Shown one piece after another: positions 7,776 through 16,057 of a DNA stretch of 34,762 nt; the first letter of the stretch is position 1; each line of letters starts with the position of its first letter. This stretch comes from Clostridia bacterium. GTDB lineage: Bacteria > Bacillota_A > Clostridia > Oscillospirales > CAG-272. The notes under the pieces were generated by a model. The model was not told where the DNA came from and made no database searches. It saw only the letters and a program-made list of their open reading frames with translations. The DNA lies in the NCBI GenBank assembly GCA_017632155.1, contig JAGBRZ010000176.1:1-34762 (forward strand), read 5' to 3'. A program made the position numbers and the translations under genes.

Positions 7776-9371
7776 TTAGTTTTCTCTTCTCTTTGCAACA
7801 GCTGCTACGCCGCCGAGGGAGATGATTGCGAGTACGATGAAGATGATGGAAGCATCGCCGGTGGGAACGGGATCAGCGGGCTTAGTCTCTTCGGGAGCGG
7901 GCTCGGTAACTACGGGTTCAGTAACTACGGGCTCGGTAACCTCGGGCTCGGGCTCTGCAAGTCCCTTTGCGGGGTTGAAGCCTGCGATCTGAAGCTCAGA
8001 GGGCTTCATCATTCCTTCAACGCTGAGGTTCGCAAGAATGAGAGCAGCGGAATCTGCATTAGCAGTACAAGTCAAGAGAGCTGTATCGGGGTTTACGGGC
8101 TTGAAGCAGCTGGATGCCATCTCACCAACGGTGATGCACTGGTCGAACTTGTATTCAGCTTCCTTTGCATAAACGGTTCCTACAAGACCGCTCATACGCT
8201 GCTCCTTACCGCCAACACTCAGAGCAACACCTGCGTTTGCGCAGTTAATGAATTCAAATTCAGTGTTGCCGTTGCCGGGGTATCCTGCAAGACCGCCTGC
8301 GTGAGGATATGCGCTGTCGCCGGTGCTTTCAGCGGTTACGTCACCATTGTTTACACAGTAGATCATCTTGACTCTGCAGTCCTTGCCGGGCCAAGTGGTA
8401 GCGTTTACATAGAAGTCAGCTGCGATTCCTGCTGACATAACGGTCGAGCCGCTCTTAGCAAAAATCTTACCGTTTGTAATAATGTTTTCAAATACTGTAT
8501 ACTGAGCGTCTGCCTCGTCGCCTGCCATACCGCCACGGGTTACAACGCCGCAGAAGCCTGCTGCTCTTGCGGTAACCTTGGCATTCTCAAGGTCGGAGGT
8601 TACGTTGCCGTTGGTAACACAGTTAAGATACTGTGTACGGTTACTCTGACCGACGAATCCGCCGATTCTGGAGGTGGTGGTTCCGGATACGCTTACATCT
8701 CCGTTTGCAACACAGTTTTGAACTGTGCCGTTGAAGATATAACCTGCAGCAGAACCCATTCTGGGCTCGCCGTAGCAAACGGTAATGTTGATATCAACGT
8801 CGGAAACACAGTTGAGAAGGTAAACCTTGTTGGGGAAATCAGCAGAATCCTTACCGAGAGAACCAACGATACCGCCAACACCGAAGCTCTTAGCAAGAAC
8901 GCCTTCGATAATGATACCGCCCTCAACGGTGAGGTTTGCGATACCTGCCTCGGTTGCGCCGGACATTACGTATCCGAAGAGGCCGAGGTGGTTTGTGGTT
9001 TCCTCTGTGATGCTAAGGCCTGTTACCTTGTGGCCGAGACCGCTGTAAACGCCCGAGAAGGGAGCTGCTGCCTTGCCGTCGGTCTTTGCATCGTTAATGT
9101 CCTGGAATCCGATGGGAGTCCATTCCTTACCGCCGAGGTCGATATCGGCAGTCTGGATGATGTACTTGCCCTCGTAGGAATTGCCTTCGTTTACCGACTT
9201 AGCGAGGAACGCAAGGTCCTCTGCAGTTTCTACGAGATAGGGGGAAGCCTGTGTTCCCTCTCCCTTAAGAGAAGAGGAAGCGGAAGTTCCGTCCCATGCC
9301 GCGCTTGTCGGGAATGCGAAAAGCGAGATGATCATGGTTGCGAAAAGGATGAGCGATAGTGCTTTTTTCAT
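7776..9371 (-). CDS. Secreted GLUG-repeat surface protein with C-terminal membrane anchor
   Basis: About 531 residues. The N-terminus is a classical signal peptide (MKKALSLIL then a hydrophobic core ending in TSAAW). The body holds a YLVETAEDLAFLAKSVN segment typical before GLUG repeats, followed by at least five GLUG-like units (GGIVGS, GGFVGQ, AGFCGV, GGLAGY, SGLVGT), which form beta-helical stalks. A Pro/Glu/Val/Thr linker with repeated TEPVV leads to VPTGD, a hydrophobic helix and KRREN. This resembles a sortase sorting signal but lacks the full LPxTG, so it may stay as a membrane anchor. The likely role is adhesion or cell-surface architecture. The start is set by the signal peptide and GAAAGG 12 bases upstream. 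Confidence 0.82.
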   Translation of the reverse strand: MKKALSLILFATMIISLFAFPTSAAWDGTSASSSLKGEGTQASPYLVETAEDLAFLAKSVNEGNSYEGKYIIQTADIDLGGKEWTPIGFQDINDAKTDGKAAAPFSGVYSGLGHKVTGLSITEETTNHLGLFGYVMSGATEAGIANLTVEGGIIIEGVLAKSFGVGGIVGSLGKDSADFPNKVYLLNCVSDVDINITVCYGEPRMGSAAGYIFNGTVQNCVANGDVSVSGTTTSRIGGFVGQSNRTQYLNCVTNGNVTSDLENAKVTARAAGFCGVVTRGGMAGDEADAQYTVFENIITNGKIFAKSGSTVMSAGIAADFYVNATTWPGKDCRVKMIYCVNNGDVTAESTGDSAYPHAGGLAGYPGNGNTEFEFINCANAGVALSVGGKEQRMSGLVGTVYAKEAEYKFDQCITVGEMASSCFKPVNPDTALLTCTANADSAALILANLSVEGMMKPSELQIAGFNPAKGLAEPEPEVTEPVVTEPVVTEPAPEETKPADPVPTGDASIIFIVLAIISLGGVAAVAKRREN

Positions 9372-9420
9372 TTTGTTTGTTTTCCTTTCGTGAAATAAGT
9401 TAGCATAAGCCACTACCATA

Positions 9421-9449
9421 ATTGTACTATATTTCCGTGCTTTTGTCAA
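9421..9449 (-). promoter_or_regulatory. Promoter of the GLUG-repeat protein gene
   Basis: A perfect TTGACA (9449-9444), a 17-base spacer and TACAAT (9426-9421) on the minus strand. Confidence 0.8.
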
Positions 9450-9509
9450 TGCTTTTTTGATAAATATGATATATTTTTTTAACATTTTCCGACAAAACAA
9501 TAATGCTAC

Positions 9510-9538
9510 TTGAATTATTCAAAGGAATATGATATTAT
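9510..9538 (+). promoter_or_regulatory. Promoter of the MBOAT operon
   Basis: TTGAAT (9510-9515), a 17-base spacer and TATTAT (9533-9538), preceded by TGA as in an extended -10. It lies about 48 bases before the start codon. Confidence 0.65.
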
Positions 9539-9585
9539 ATTATCATAAATCATATTACATTAAGGCAGAAAAGGAGGGAAAGAAT

Positions 9586-11031
9586 ATGCTGTTTACATCC
9601 CCTGTTTTTCTGCTGCTTTTTTTACCCATTATGTTGGGCATATATACGCTTATTCCCACGCGGCTGAAACCAAGCGCCATATGTATTTTCAGCCTTACAT
9701 TTTACGGAATAGCCAATTTCGGTAATCCCGCGGCGTTGCTCTTTTTGTTGCTCTGCGCGATATTCACCTATTGTGCCACCTTTGCGGTATTCAGCGTCAG
9801 AAAGAAATACGTTATGGTGTTCGTTGTTTGCGTGCTTGTTGGCGTTCTTGCCGTTCTTCGATACCTTGGAGTTTGGGCAGACGTTTCCGCTGCGGCAAGA
9901 TACATTCCGATCGGAGCTTCATTTTATTTGCTTGCGTGCTTCTCCTGCATTATGGACGTTCGACGCGGCGACGCTCATATGCCGCGAAACTTCGCCGACG
10001 TGCTTATATACGTGACGTACTTCCCCGTTATGATCGCGGGACCTGTCATAAAATACAAAAACTTTGAAACTCTCATCAAGTCCGAAAACATCCGCTTCAC
10101 AGCCGCGGGAGTTGCCTCGGGAATTATCCTCTTCGCGCGCGGATTTATAAAAAGGATAGCAATCGCCGCGCTTCTTGAGGAATCGTATGACTCAATCGTC
10201 GATAGACTTCTTCATTACACAGAAGAACCCCTCAGCATCGGCGTTGCCGTGATCCTTGCCGCAATTTTACTTGTGTCGGTCTATTACGCATTTTCGGGAT
10301 ATTCGGATATGGGTCGCGGAATTTCCGCGATGCTCGGCATCCCGCTTGCCCCCGATTTCGGCGCTTGCATTCTTTCGTTTACCCCCGCAGATTACGCAAA
10401 CAACTTCCTCTCGAGTCTCACATTGTGGATCGATGACTACATCCGCCGTCCCCTTTCCTCGCTCTGTGCGATCGAGGAAAAGAGCGGCAAGTCAAAAAAG
10501 ATATGGAACACAGTAATATCTCTGTTCTGCTCGCTTGTTTTGCTTTTGTGGTTCAAAATAGGCATACGCGTTCTCCCCGCTATCGCACTTCTTCTTGTGC
10601 CCACTCTGCTTGACTGTTTGTTAGATGTCAACCGTGCCTTGCGCAAAAGAAAGGGTCTGAAGCCTCTTGGTTGGATATACACGTTTTCATTCGTAACTCT
10701 ATTTTGGATGCTTATCAAGACCCGCGACCTTTCGAGCCTTGAGATCATATTCGGAAATATGACTCTTTTCAAGCCGATGCAGTCTTTCCTGTTGAACAGC
10801 ACGCTTTTGAATCTCGAAATACTGATCGTACTTGCAATAATGGCTGTCGTCCAGCTTCCCGTCATATTCGGAATCTGGTCACGCAGACATCAATCCCCCT
10901 TTGTCAGAAACAGCGCGTTCCTTTGGGTATGGTCGCTGTTGATCCTTGTTATATTCGTTCTTTGCATATACTACTATCTGCCCCAATATCCCGCGCTCTC
11001 AACAATGCCCTTCCGCGACATAATTTTTTAA
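9586..11031 (+). CDS. MBOAT (AlgI/DltB-type) membrane acyltransferase homologue, active-site His apparently lost
   Basis: 481 residues, around ten membrane segments. Family landmarks are clear: an MLF-SPVFLLLFLP start, FYLLACFSCIMDV, YFPVMIAGPVIKY near residue 150 and FSGYSDMGRG near 240. MBOAT proteins of this type move acyl groups across the membrane onto exported polysaccharide with a periplasm-side partner. In the usual RRWHIS motif this protein reads NNFLSS, so the catalytic His is Leu275, and the usual GLWHG motif is LLWFK (His to Phe323). These readings come from an eye alignment. If right, the protein is a pseudoenzyme or a scaffold. AGGAGG eight bases before the ATG at 9586 sets the start. 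It is followed 20 bases later by its partner gene. Confidence 0.85.
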   Translation: MLFTSPVFLLLFLPIMLGIYTLIPTRLKPSAICIFSLTFYGIANFGNPAALLFLLLCAIFTYCATFAVFSVRKKYVMVFVVCVLVGVLAVLRYLGVWADVSAAARYIPIGASFYLLACFSCIMDVRRGDAHMPRNFADVLIYVTYFPVMIAGPVIKYKNFETLIKSENIRFTAAGVASGIILFARGFIKRIAIAALLEESYDSIVDRLLHYTEEPLSIGVAVILAAILLVSVYYAFSGYSDMGRGISAMLGIPLAPDFGACILSFTPADYANNFLSSLTLWIDDYIRRPLSSLCAIEEKSGKSKKIWNTVISLFCSLVLLLWFKIGIRVLPAIALLLVPTLLDCLLDVNRALRKRKGLKPLGWIYTFSFVTLFWMLIKTRDLSSLEIIFGNMTLFKPMQSFLLNSTLLNLEILIVLAIMAVVQLPVIFGIWSRRHQSPFVRNSAFLWVWSLLILVIFVLCIYYYLPQYPALSTMPFRDIIF

Positions 11032-11051
11032 ACCAAAGAAAGGAGGTTCCC

Positions 11052-12257
11052 ATGGACACGCATAATTATGAATCTGTCGAATCCCCAAACAGCACAGAGC
11101 TGAACACGGGATCTGATTGCCATATCGAAGCCGTTTTGCTTGCAAACAAGCATTCAAGAGCACTCGGAGTAATTATAATCGTTCTGTTTGTCGGAATTCT
11201 TCTTTCATTCCTGCTCAATTTCGGAATCTCGGCATATCTTGGAACCGGCGACACCGTTGAAGGTTATTTTGACGGCGAGGAACACAATAATATAGTCCTC
11301 ACAAAATTCGCCGATACCTTCTATCTTTCAAGCACCGTCAGAAAAACTATCACCTACGTCGATTATTATCTTTTAGGCATAATTCCCACAAACGAAGTCA
11401 TTCTCGGCGATGATGAATTTCTCTTCCCCACTTACGATGAAGCGAACAAATATAATTACGTTGCCGATTATTACGGCGAGCTTGAGCCCGAAACTGCAAA
11501 GCTTGCGCTTTATTATCAGGGTATTCGAAACATCACAGAGGCTTATGCAGAGCTTGGCGTTGACTGCTATATTGCCGTTATTCCCAACGCACAAACCGTT
11601 TATTCCGAAAGAATGCCCGAATTTATGGGAGAGCCGAGTGAGCACACAAGGCTGAGATCGGTTGGCGATTATTTTGCAAAGCGCGGTGTCGGCAATTTTC
11701 TTGATCTGTCAAGCTATCTTATCAATTCAAAAGTTCACGGCGAACTTTATAACAACACGGAGGACTCGCTTAACAGCCGCGGCGCATACTATGCATATCG
11801 CGCAGTTATCGAGATGCTTCCCGCAGATGTGAAAAAAGTCATAACTCCCGTTACACTGAAGGATGACGATCTTGTTCAGCATTCGGGAGCCGGCAAGTCG
11901 CTTGCCCGCGCTGCGTCGCTTGAAAACGTCATCAAAAACAAAACCGTTTCGCTTTCAACCGACTTTGTGCAGAAATATCAGATCCTTTTCAGCTACGACA
12001 ATTACGATATGGCTTTCGCAAAAATGCAATACAGAAAAGAGCTCCCCTCACTTCCGCGAATTGAATTTTCGTTTTCAAGTGATTGGGACCGAATAATTAT
12101 GATCGATTATCTGTCAAATACCTTCGGAACAGCCATCTATCGCTCGTCGCCGGAATTTGATGCGGGCGTGATCAAAGAAGCAGACCCCTCCATCCATATC
12201 ATATTCCTTAACGAAAAGAATATTTATAAACTTGCCGACGGAAGCTTGCTTCCGTGA
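11052..12257 (+). CDS. DHHW/AlgX-like SGNH-fold membrane protein, catalytic residues apparently lost
   Basis: 401 residues. A short polar N-terminus is followed by one membrane helix (about 36-60) and an extracytoplasmic domain. Family landmarks include GDDEFLFP near 119 (usually G-x-x-x-W-L-F), YIAVIPNAQTVYSERMP near 173-189 and a GAYYAYRAV helix near 244. Proteins of this type pair with MBOAT acyltransferases to O-acetylate exported polymers. The motif normally reading TDTHW before GAY reads TEDSL here, and the usual DSF serine region near residue 344 reads DWD. All three catalytic residues thus seem lost, matching the partner MBOAT. AAAGGAGG five bases before the ATG gives the start. A terminator follows at 12302. 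Confidence 0.78.
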   Translation: MDTHNYESVESPNSTELNTGSDCHIEAVLLANKHSRALGVIIIVLFVGILLSFLLNFGISAYLGTGDTVEGYFDGEEHNNIVLTKFADTFYLSSTVRKTITYVDYYLLGIIPTNEVILGDDEFLFPTYDEANKYNYVADYYGELEPETAKLALYYQGIRNITEAYAELGVDCYIAVIPNAQTVYSERMPEFMGEPSEHTRLRSVGDYFAKRGVGNFLDLSSYLINSKVHGELYNNTEDSLNSRGAYYAYRAVIEMLPADVKKVITPVTLKDDDLVQHSGAGKSLARAASLENVIKNKTVSLSTDFVQKYQILFSYDNYDMAFAKMQYRKELPSLPRIEFSFSSDWDRIIMIDYLSNTFGTAIYRSSPEFDAGVIKEADPSIHIIFLNEKNIYKLADGSLLP

Positions 12258-12301
12258 CAGTAGAGCTACGAAAGTCAAAAGGAAAGTTATAAATAGTTGA
12301 A

Positions 12302-12331
12302 AGCCTCGGTAAGTAATGATCTTGCCGAGGC
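12302..12331 (+). terminator. Probable terminator of the MBOAT operon
   Basis: GCCTCGGTAAG pairs with CTTGCCGAGGC with one G-T wobble, 45 bases after the stop. The T-run is weak (TGTTCT), so termination may be partial. Confidence 0.6.
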
Positions 12332-12396
12332 TGTTCTATATATCAAATAATAGAAAAATTCCCGTAATGGGCGAGTATGGTTCTAATTATGCGTTA

Positions 12397-12425
12397 TTGT
12401 ATTTGTTTTGGTTATATGATAAAAT
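12397..12425 (+). promoter_or_regulatory. Promoter of the XRE regulator
   Basis: TTGTAT (12397-12402), a 17-base spacer ending in TGA (extended -10) and TAAAAT (12420-12425). Confidence 0.65.
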
Positions 12426-12469
12426 ATATACACAGCAGAGCTCGCTGAATATTTGTTTAGGAGATTGTT

Positions 12470-13501
12470 ATGGGACTTTACATTTCGGAAAATATTAAGA
12501 AAAACAGACGTGAAAGCAATCTTTCACAAGAAGCATTCGCGGAGCGACTCGGCGTAAGTTTCCAAACCATAAGCAAATGGGAACGAGGAGAATGTTATCC
12601 GGATATTGAAATGCTGCCCCAAATTGCAAATTTTTTCGGCATTACAATAGATGCTTTAATGGGAGCCGATCAGTATCAAGAAAAAGAATATGTCGATACT
12701 CTGCAAGAAGAACTGCGCAAATGTGATGTAATGCGCGATGAAGCTACTTTGGTAAGAAAAGCCGAGGAAGGGTTACGAAAATATCCGAATAACCATTTGC
12801 TTATGGCATGGATAGTATACGGAGCACAGAATATTAACCCCAAGCGAAGTATCGAGCTCGGTGAGTATCTTATGTCAAATTGCCGCAACCCGCACATTTT
12901 GAATTGGGCAAGAACGGAACTTTGTTATGCCTATTATAAAACCGGTCGGCAGAACGACGGAATCGAGTCGGCAAGCCGTTTGCCTACAATGGCACAAACG
13001 CGCCAAGCAGTTTTATCCGATCTTCTGACGGGCGAGGAACAACTATCACACATTTTAGAAACAGATATGGCAAAGGTTTGCTATCGTTTCAAAACATCAA
13101 TATTGAAACTACTCTACCACTATACTCCACAAGAACAGATAGAACTTTTGAAAAAAAGTAATGCGTTTTATGATGTTGTATATGAATGTGAAGATAACTT
13201 ATCCGCTCTGAAAGAAAAAGCAGACACATATATAAAAATTGCAGAAATTTGTATGAACATCGGAAATGCGGACGAAGCAAGTCTTTATGTCGAAAAAGCT
13301 TTGTTATGTGCGGAAAAGCACGATACAATTCCTTACAGTACACAGTGCGAATCTATTTTGTGTGGTTGCAAAAAGTATGGATATAGTGTTGCACAGTCAG
13401 GAAAATTAGCACATCCATACGGAAAACTTAAAGAAGCAATCATTACTTCATTAAAGGCAAATCCGATTTTCGAAGATATAGTATCAAAGATCGAATCATA
13501 A
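12470..13501 (+). CDS. XRE-family transcriptional regulator with helical-repeat C-terminus
   Basis: 343 residues. Residues 1-65 are a Cro/CI-type helix-turn-helix (LSQEAFAERLGVSFQTISKW then PDIEMLPQIANFF). The remaining ~275 residues are alpha-helical with paired-helix spacing like tetratricopeptide repeats (for example NPHILNWARTELCYAYYKTG and ADTYIKIAEICMNIGNADEA). This layout recalls peptide-sensing regulators, but no candidate signal-peptide gene lies next to it, so that remains a guess. It has its own promoter, AGGAGA five bases before the ATG, and a terminator. Confidence 0.85.
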   Translation: MGLYISENIKKNRRESNLSQEAFAERLGVSFQTISKWERGECYPDIEMLPQIANFFGITIDALMGADQYQEKEYVDTLQEELRKCDVMRDEATLVRKAEEGLRKYPNNHLLMAWIVYGAQNINPKRSIELGEYLMSNCRNPHILNWARTELCYAYYKTGRQNDGIESASRLPTMAQTRQAVLSDLLTGEEQLSHILETDMAKVCYRFKTSILKLLYHYTPQEQIELLKKSNAFYDVVYECEDNLSALKEKADTYIKIAEICMNIGNADEASLYVEKALLCAEKHDTIPYSTQCESILCGCKKYGYSVAQSGKLAHPYGKLKEAIITSLKANPIFEDIVSKIES

Positions 13502-13504
13502 AGC

Positions 13505-13544
13505 ATCAGCCTCCGGCAAGCAAACATTTGTCGGAGGCTGATAG
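13505..13544 (+). terminator. Terminator of the XRE regulator
   Basis: ATCAGCCTCCG pairs with CGGAGGCTGAT (arms extend with wobble pairs) within 13505-13544, starting just after the stop. It is followed by AGTTTCTG. Confidence 0.75.
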
Positions 13545-13553
13545 TTTCTGTAC

Positions 13554-13582
13554 TTGACAAATCCTATTTATTATGTTATAAT
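13554..13582 (+). promoter_or_regulatory. Consensus sigma-A promoter
   Basis: A fully consensus TTGACA (13554-13559), 17-base spacer and TATAAT (13577-13582). Such strength, next to the LexA box, suggests a tightly repressed gene. Confidence 0.88.
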
Positions 13583-13585
13583 ATA

Positions 13586-13597
13586 GAACAGATGTTC
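13586..13597 (+). promoter_or_regulatory. LexA (SOS) operator
   Basis: GAAC-AGAT-GTTC is an exact match to the Gram-positive LexA/DinR core GAAC-N4-GTTC. It begins 4 bases after the -10 box and covers the expected transcription start, the normal place for a repressor operator. Confidence 0.7.
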
Positions 13598-13613
13598 TTT
13601 ATGGGAGAAATTA

Positions 13614-14030
13614 ATGAAAAAAGATATTATGACAGAAAGTGCGGCGCGGGCTTTTCGGAATTATGCAAGGCTGGGGCTTGTGGGGTCGTGGTCGGCTATT
13701 GACACAGTCTGCAGAATACGCGGCATCTGCAGCGACTCCGCCGCGCTTGATATGCTTGCAGTTTTTGACACCCTGCGTTTGCTCGAATTTCTCGGCGATA
13801 TGATCGCCATTCGCGCCGTGCGCGATATATATTTTGCAACCGCGGGATCAAAACTGCATTCTAATGAAATAACGCTTCGCATCCGTAGGCTTGCCGACGA
13901 GATGCATTGCGACGACCGAACTATCTATCGCCGCCTCAAAAAGGCACGCGATATGTGGGAATATATTCGCGCGCGAGAAAAAAAGCAGACCGCGGGGAAA
14001 CGCAGTCTGCTTACTAAACTTATTACTTGA
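13614..14030 (+). CDS. Small HTH protein of unknown function, probably SOS-regulated
   Basis: 138 residues. I do not recognise a family for the N-terminal ~85 residues, which are helical and rich in Ala, Leu and Arg. Residues about 85-120 form a helix-turn-helix like sigma region 4 (LRIRRLADEMHCDDRTIYRR followed by LKKAR), seen in phage late-gene activators and small sigma-like regulators. The C-terminus is basic. GGGAGA precedes the ATG. The consensus promoter with a LexA box over the start site suggests induction by DNA damage. The last 8 bases overlap the end of the convergent ktrA-like gene, and that gene's terminator lies inside this reading frame. It could be a domesticated phage regulator. 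Confidence 0.75.
   Translation: MKKDIMTESAARAFRNYARLGLVGSWSAIDTVCRIRGICSDSAALDMLAVFDTLRLLEFLGDMIAIRAVRDIYFATAGSKLHSNEITLRIRRLADEMHCDDRTIYRRLKKARDMWEYIRAREKKQTAGKRSLLTKLIT
13984..14011 (-). terminator. Terminator of the ktr operon, inside the convergent gene
   Basis: AGCAGACTGCG and CGCGGTCTGCT pair (one wobble) and are followed by TTTTTT on the minus strand. The hairpin lies downstream of the ktrA-like stop and fully within the coding sequence of the plus-strand gene. Confidence 0.8.
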
Positions 14031-14676
14031 TCTTCTCCGTCATTCTTTCAATATCGTGGTCATCGCCGACAACGGAAACTATCTCGCCCGCGTTGAACTC
14101 GCGTGTGGGAGAAGGCGAAACGTCAAGTCTGCCATCGCAATATCTGACGGCTATCACGTTCACGCCAAATGCTTTACGGAGATTGAGAGTGATAAGATCC
14201 TTGCCGACCCAGGATTCGGGAACTGCCATCTCAACGACCTTGTAGCCCTTGAACTGCACGAAATCCGTGATTGTGGAATGCGAGAGCTTGAAAGCAAGGC
14301 GTTCGCCCATATCGTGCTCGGGATAGGTAATTTCATCCGCGCCAACGTGCTCGAGTACCTTTCTGTGACCGTCATTGACCGCACGGGAGATAACGTACTT
14401 CACGCCGAGCTCCTTGAGTTGGATGGTTATAAGGATGATGTCGCTGATATTCTCAGTCATACAAACGACCGCGCAATCGTAATCTGCAACGCCCGATGCT
14501 TTGAGGAGATTCAAATTGGTCGCGTCGCCTATAACGGCATTCGTGACGTGATCGGCAATAAGAGTGACCTTTTCGGAATCGGTATCGATAACCATTACCT
14601 GTTTGCCCGCATCCACAAGCGCAGTTGCAAGCGATGTGCCGAACTTTCCGAGTCCTATAATACAAAAGCTATTCAT
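14023..14676 (-). CDS. ktrA: KtrA/TrkA-type potassium-uptake regulatory protein
   Basis: 217 residues, the usual length of KtrA. It is a cytoplasmic gating ring subunit that binds nucleotide and controls the KtrB channel. The N-terminal RCK domain has the Rossmann motif GLGKFG at residues 8-13 and the acidic strand end VMVIDTD. The C-terminal RCK domain (about 135-217) starts after GERLAFKLS. It follows the ktrB-like gene by 10 bases with AGGAAG as ribosome binding site, so the two are cotranscribed. The symbol rests on pairing and length; TrkA of the Trk system is twice as long. Confidence 0.9.
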   Translation of the reverse strand: MNSFCIIGLGKFGTSLATALVDAGKQVMVIDTDSEKVTLIADHVTNAVIGDATNLNLLKASGVADYDCAVVCMTENISDIILITIQLKELGVKYVISRAVNDGHRKVLEHVGADEITYPEHDMGERLAFKLSHSTITDFVQFKGYKVVEMAVPESWVGKDLITLNLRKAFGVNVIAVRYCDGRLDVSPSPTREFNAGEIVSVVGDDHDIERMTEKIK

Positions 14677-14686
14677 TGTGAACTTC

Positions 14687-16057
14687 CTATCCTATCAAAA
14701 TATTGGCGTCGGGATAACTGATCAAGGATTTATTTCCTCCCGCCTTTCCAAGAAGCGAGAAGGTCACCGTCAGAATTCCCACACGTCCGAAATACATCAT
14801 AAACATCAAAACCACCAATGCGGCGGGAGGGAGGATCGGTGTCAATCCGGCGGTCAAACCAACAGTCGCACCGGCAGACACAACTTCATATAAAATGTCA
14901 ATACCTTCAACGTCCATAGCACCGCAAGTAACCGTGCATATCAAAGTTGCCACAACAGTGAGCAGAATCTGAATGACCACAAGCGCAAGCGCACGCATCA
15001 TTGCCTCAAGAGGAATACGTCTGCGCATAAAATTGATCTCGCTTCTGCCAATGGCAACCGAATACGCGGCAAGCATAATAACGCCGATTGTTGCAATCTT
15101 TACGCCGCCCGCAGTCGATGCCGAGGCGCCGCCCGAAAACATCCAGAACAAACCGAAAAGCTTCGTTCCTTCATTAAGTGCGGCATTATCCACAGCAGTA
15201 AATCCCGCAGTGCGCCAAGTCACAGATTGGAAAAAGGAATTGAGTATCTTCGCTCCAAACCCCATCTCACCGATGGTTTCAGGATTATTCCATTCAAGTA
15301 AAGCAACAACAACAGCTCCGAGGGCAACGTAAACTCCGCTGAGTATGAGCACAAATTTCGTATAGGCACTGAATTTTTGATTTTTCTTGTGCCCGATAAA
15401 TTCATTCCACACGGGGAATCCGATTCCGCCAAGAAGTATCAGAAGCATCAGCGTAATGCTTACCAGAGGGTCTTTCGCGTAAGCGCCCATAGAATCGCCG
15501 TTTCCGAGAATATCAAATCCCGCATTACAAAAAGCGGAAATTGAATGAAAAACGCTATACCACATTCCCTTCGGGAAACCGAATTCGGGCATAAAACGCA
15601 AAGAAAGCAGAATCGCTCCCGCACCTTCAATGCACAGAGTTCCAAGCAGAATTCGCTTGACGAGCACGTTGATACCGCCAAAATCAGTGATACCGTAGGA
15701 TGCGGCAACAAGAACGCGGTCACGCGGCGAAAGGCTGCGGCGGATGATGACGGAAAGCAGAACAGCCATGGTCATAAATCCGAGTCCGCCGATCTGGATC
15801 AGAACGATTATGACTATCTTGCCAAAAAGACTCCAATAAAGTCCGCTTTCAACCACTACAAGTCCCGTCACGCAAGTCGCGCTGACGGCGGTGAACATAG
15901 CAGTCAGCGGTGGCGTGAACTCACCCGATGCGCTCGAAATCGGGAGCATCAAAAGTACCGCTCCGATCGTGATTATCGCAAGAAATCCGAGAGCCATAAC
16001 CGTCGCCGTGCCCATTGGACGGCGGCGCTTTTTATTTTTAATTAAATCAGTAGTCAT
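14687..16057 (-). CDS. ktrB: KtrB/TrkH-type potassium channel subunit
   Basis: 456 residues with about ten membrane segments. The four pore-loop repeats of the family are visible: SATCVTG near residue 60, SAFCNAG near 180, VTWRTAG near 280 and SAGATVG near 400, each with the filter Gly. Together with KtrA it imports potassium, usually sodium-dependent in this family. The ATG at 16057 overlaps the stop of the upstream isomerase gene by one base (TAATG) and has no strong ribosome binding site, so translation is probably coupled. A TTG 21 bases earlier is in frame but less likely. Confidence 0.92.
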   Translation of the reverse strand: MTTDLIKNKKRRRPMGTATVMALGFLAIITIGAVLLMLPISSASGEFTPPLTAMFTAVSATCVTGLVVVESGLYWSLFGKIVIIVLIQIGGLGFMTMAVLLSVIIRRSLSPRDRVLVAASYGITDFGGINVLVKRILLGTLCIEGAGAILLSLRFMPEFGFPKGMWYSVFHSISAFCNAGFDILGNGDSMGAYAKDPLVSITLMLLILLGGIGFPVWNEFIGHKKNQKFSAYTKFVLILSGVYVALGAVVVALLEWNNPETIGEMGFGAKILNSFFQSVTWRTAGFTAVDNAALNEGTKLFGLFWMFSGGASASTAGGVKIATIGVIMLAAYSVAIGRSEINFMRRRIPLEAMMRALALVVIQILLTVVATLICTVTCGAMDVEGIDILYEVVSAGATVGLTAGLTPILPPAALVVLMFMMYFGRVGILTVTFSLLGKAGGNKSLISYPDANILIG

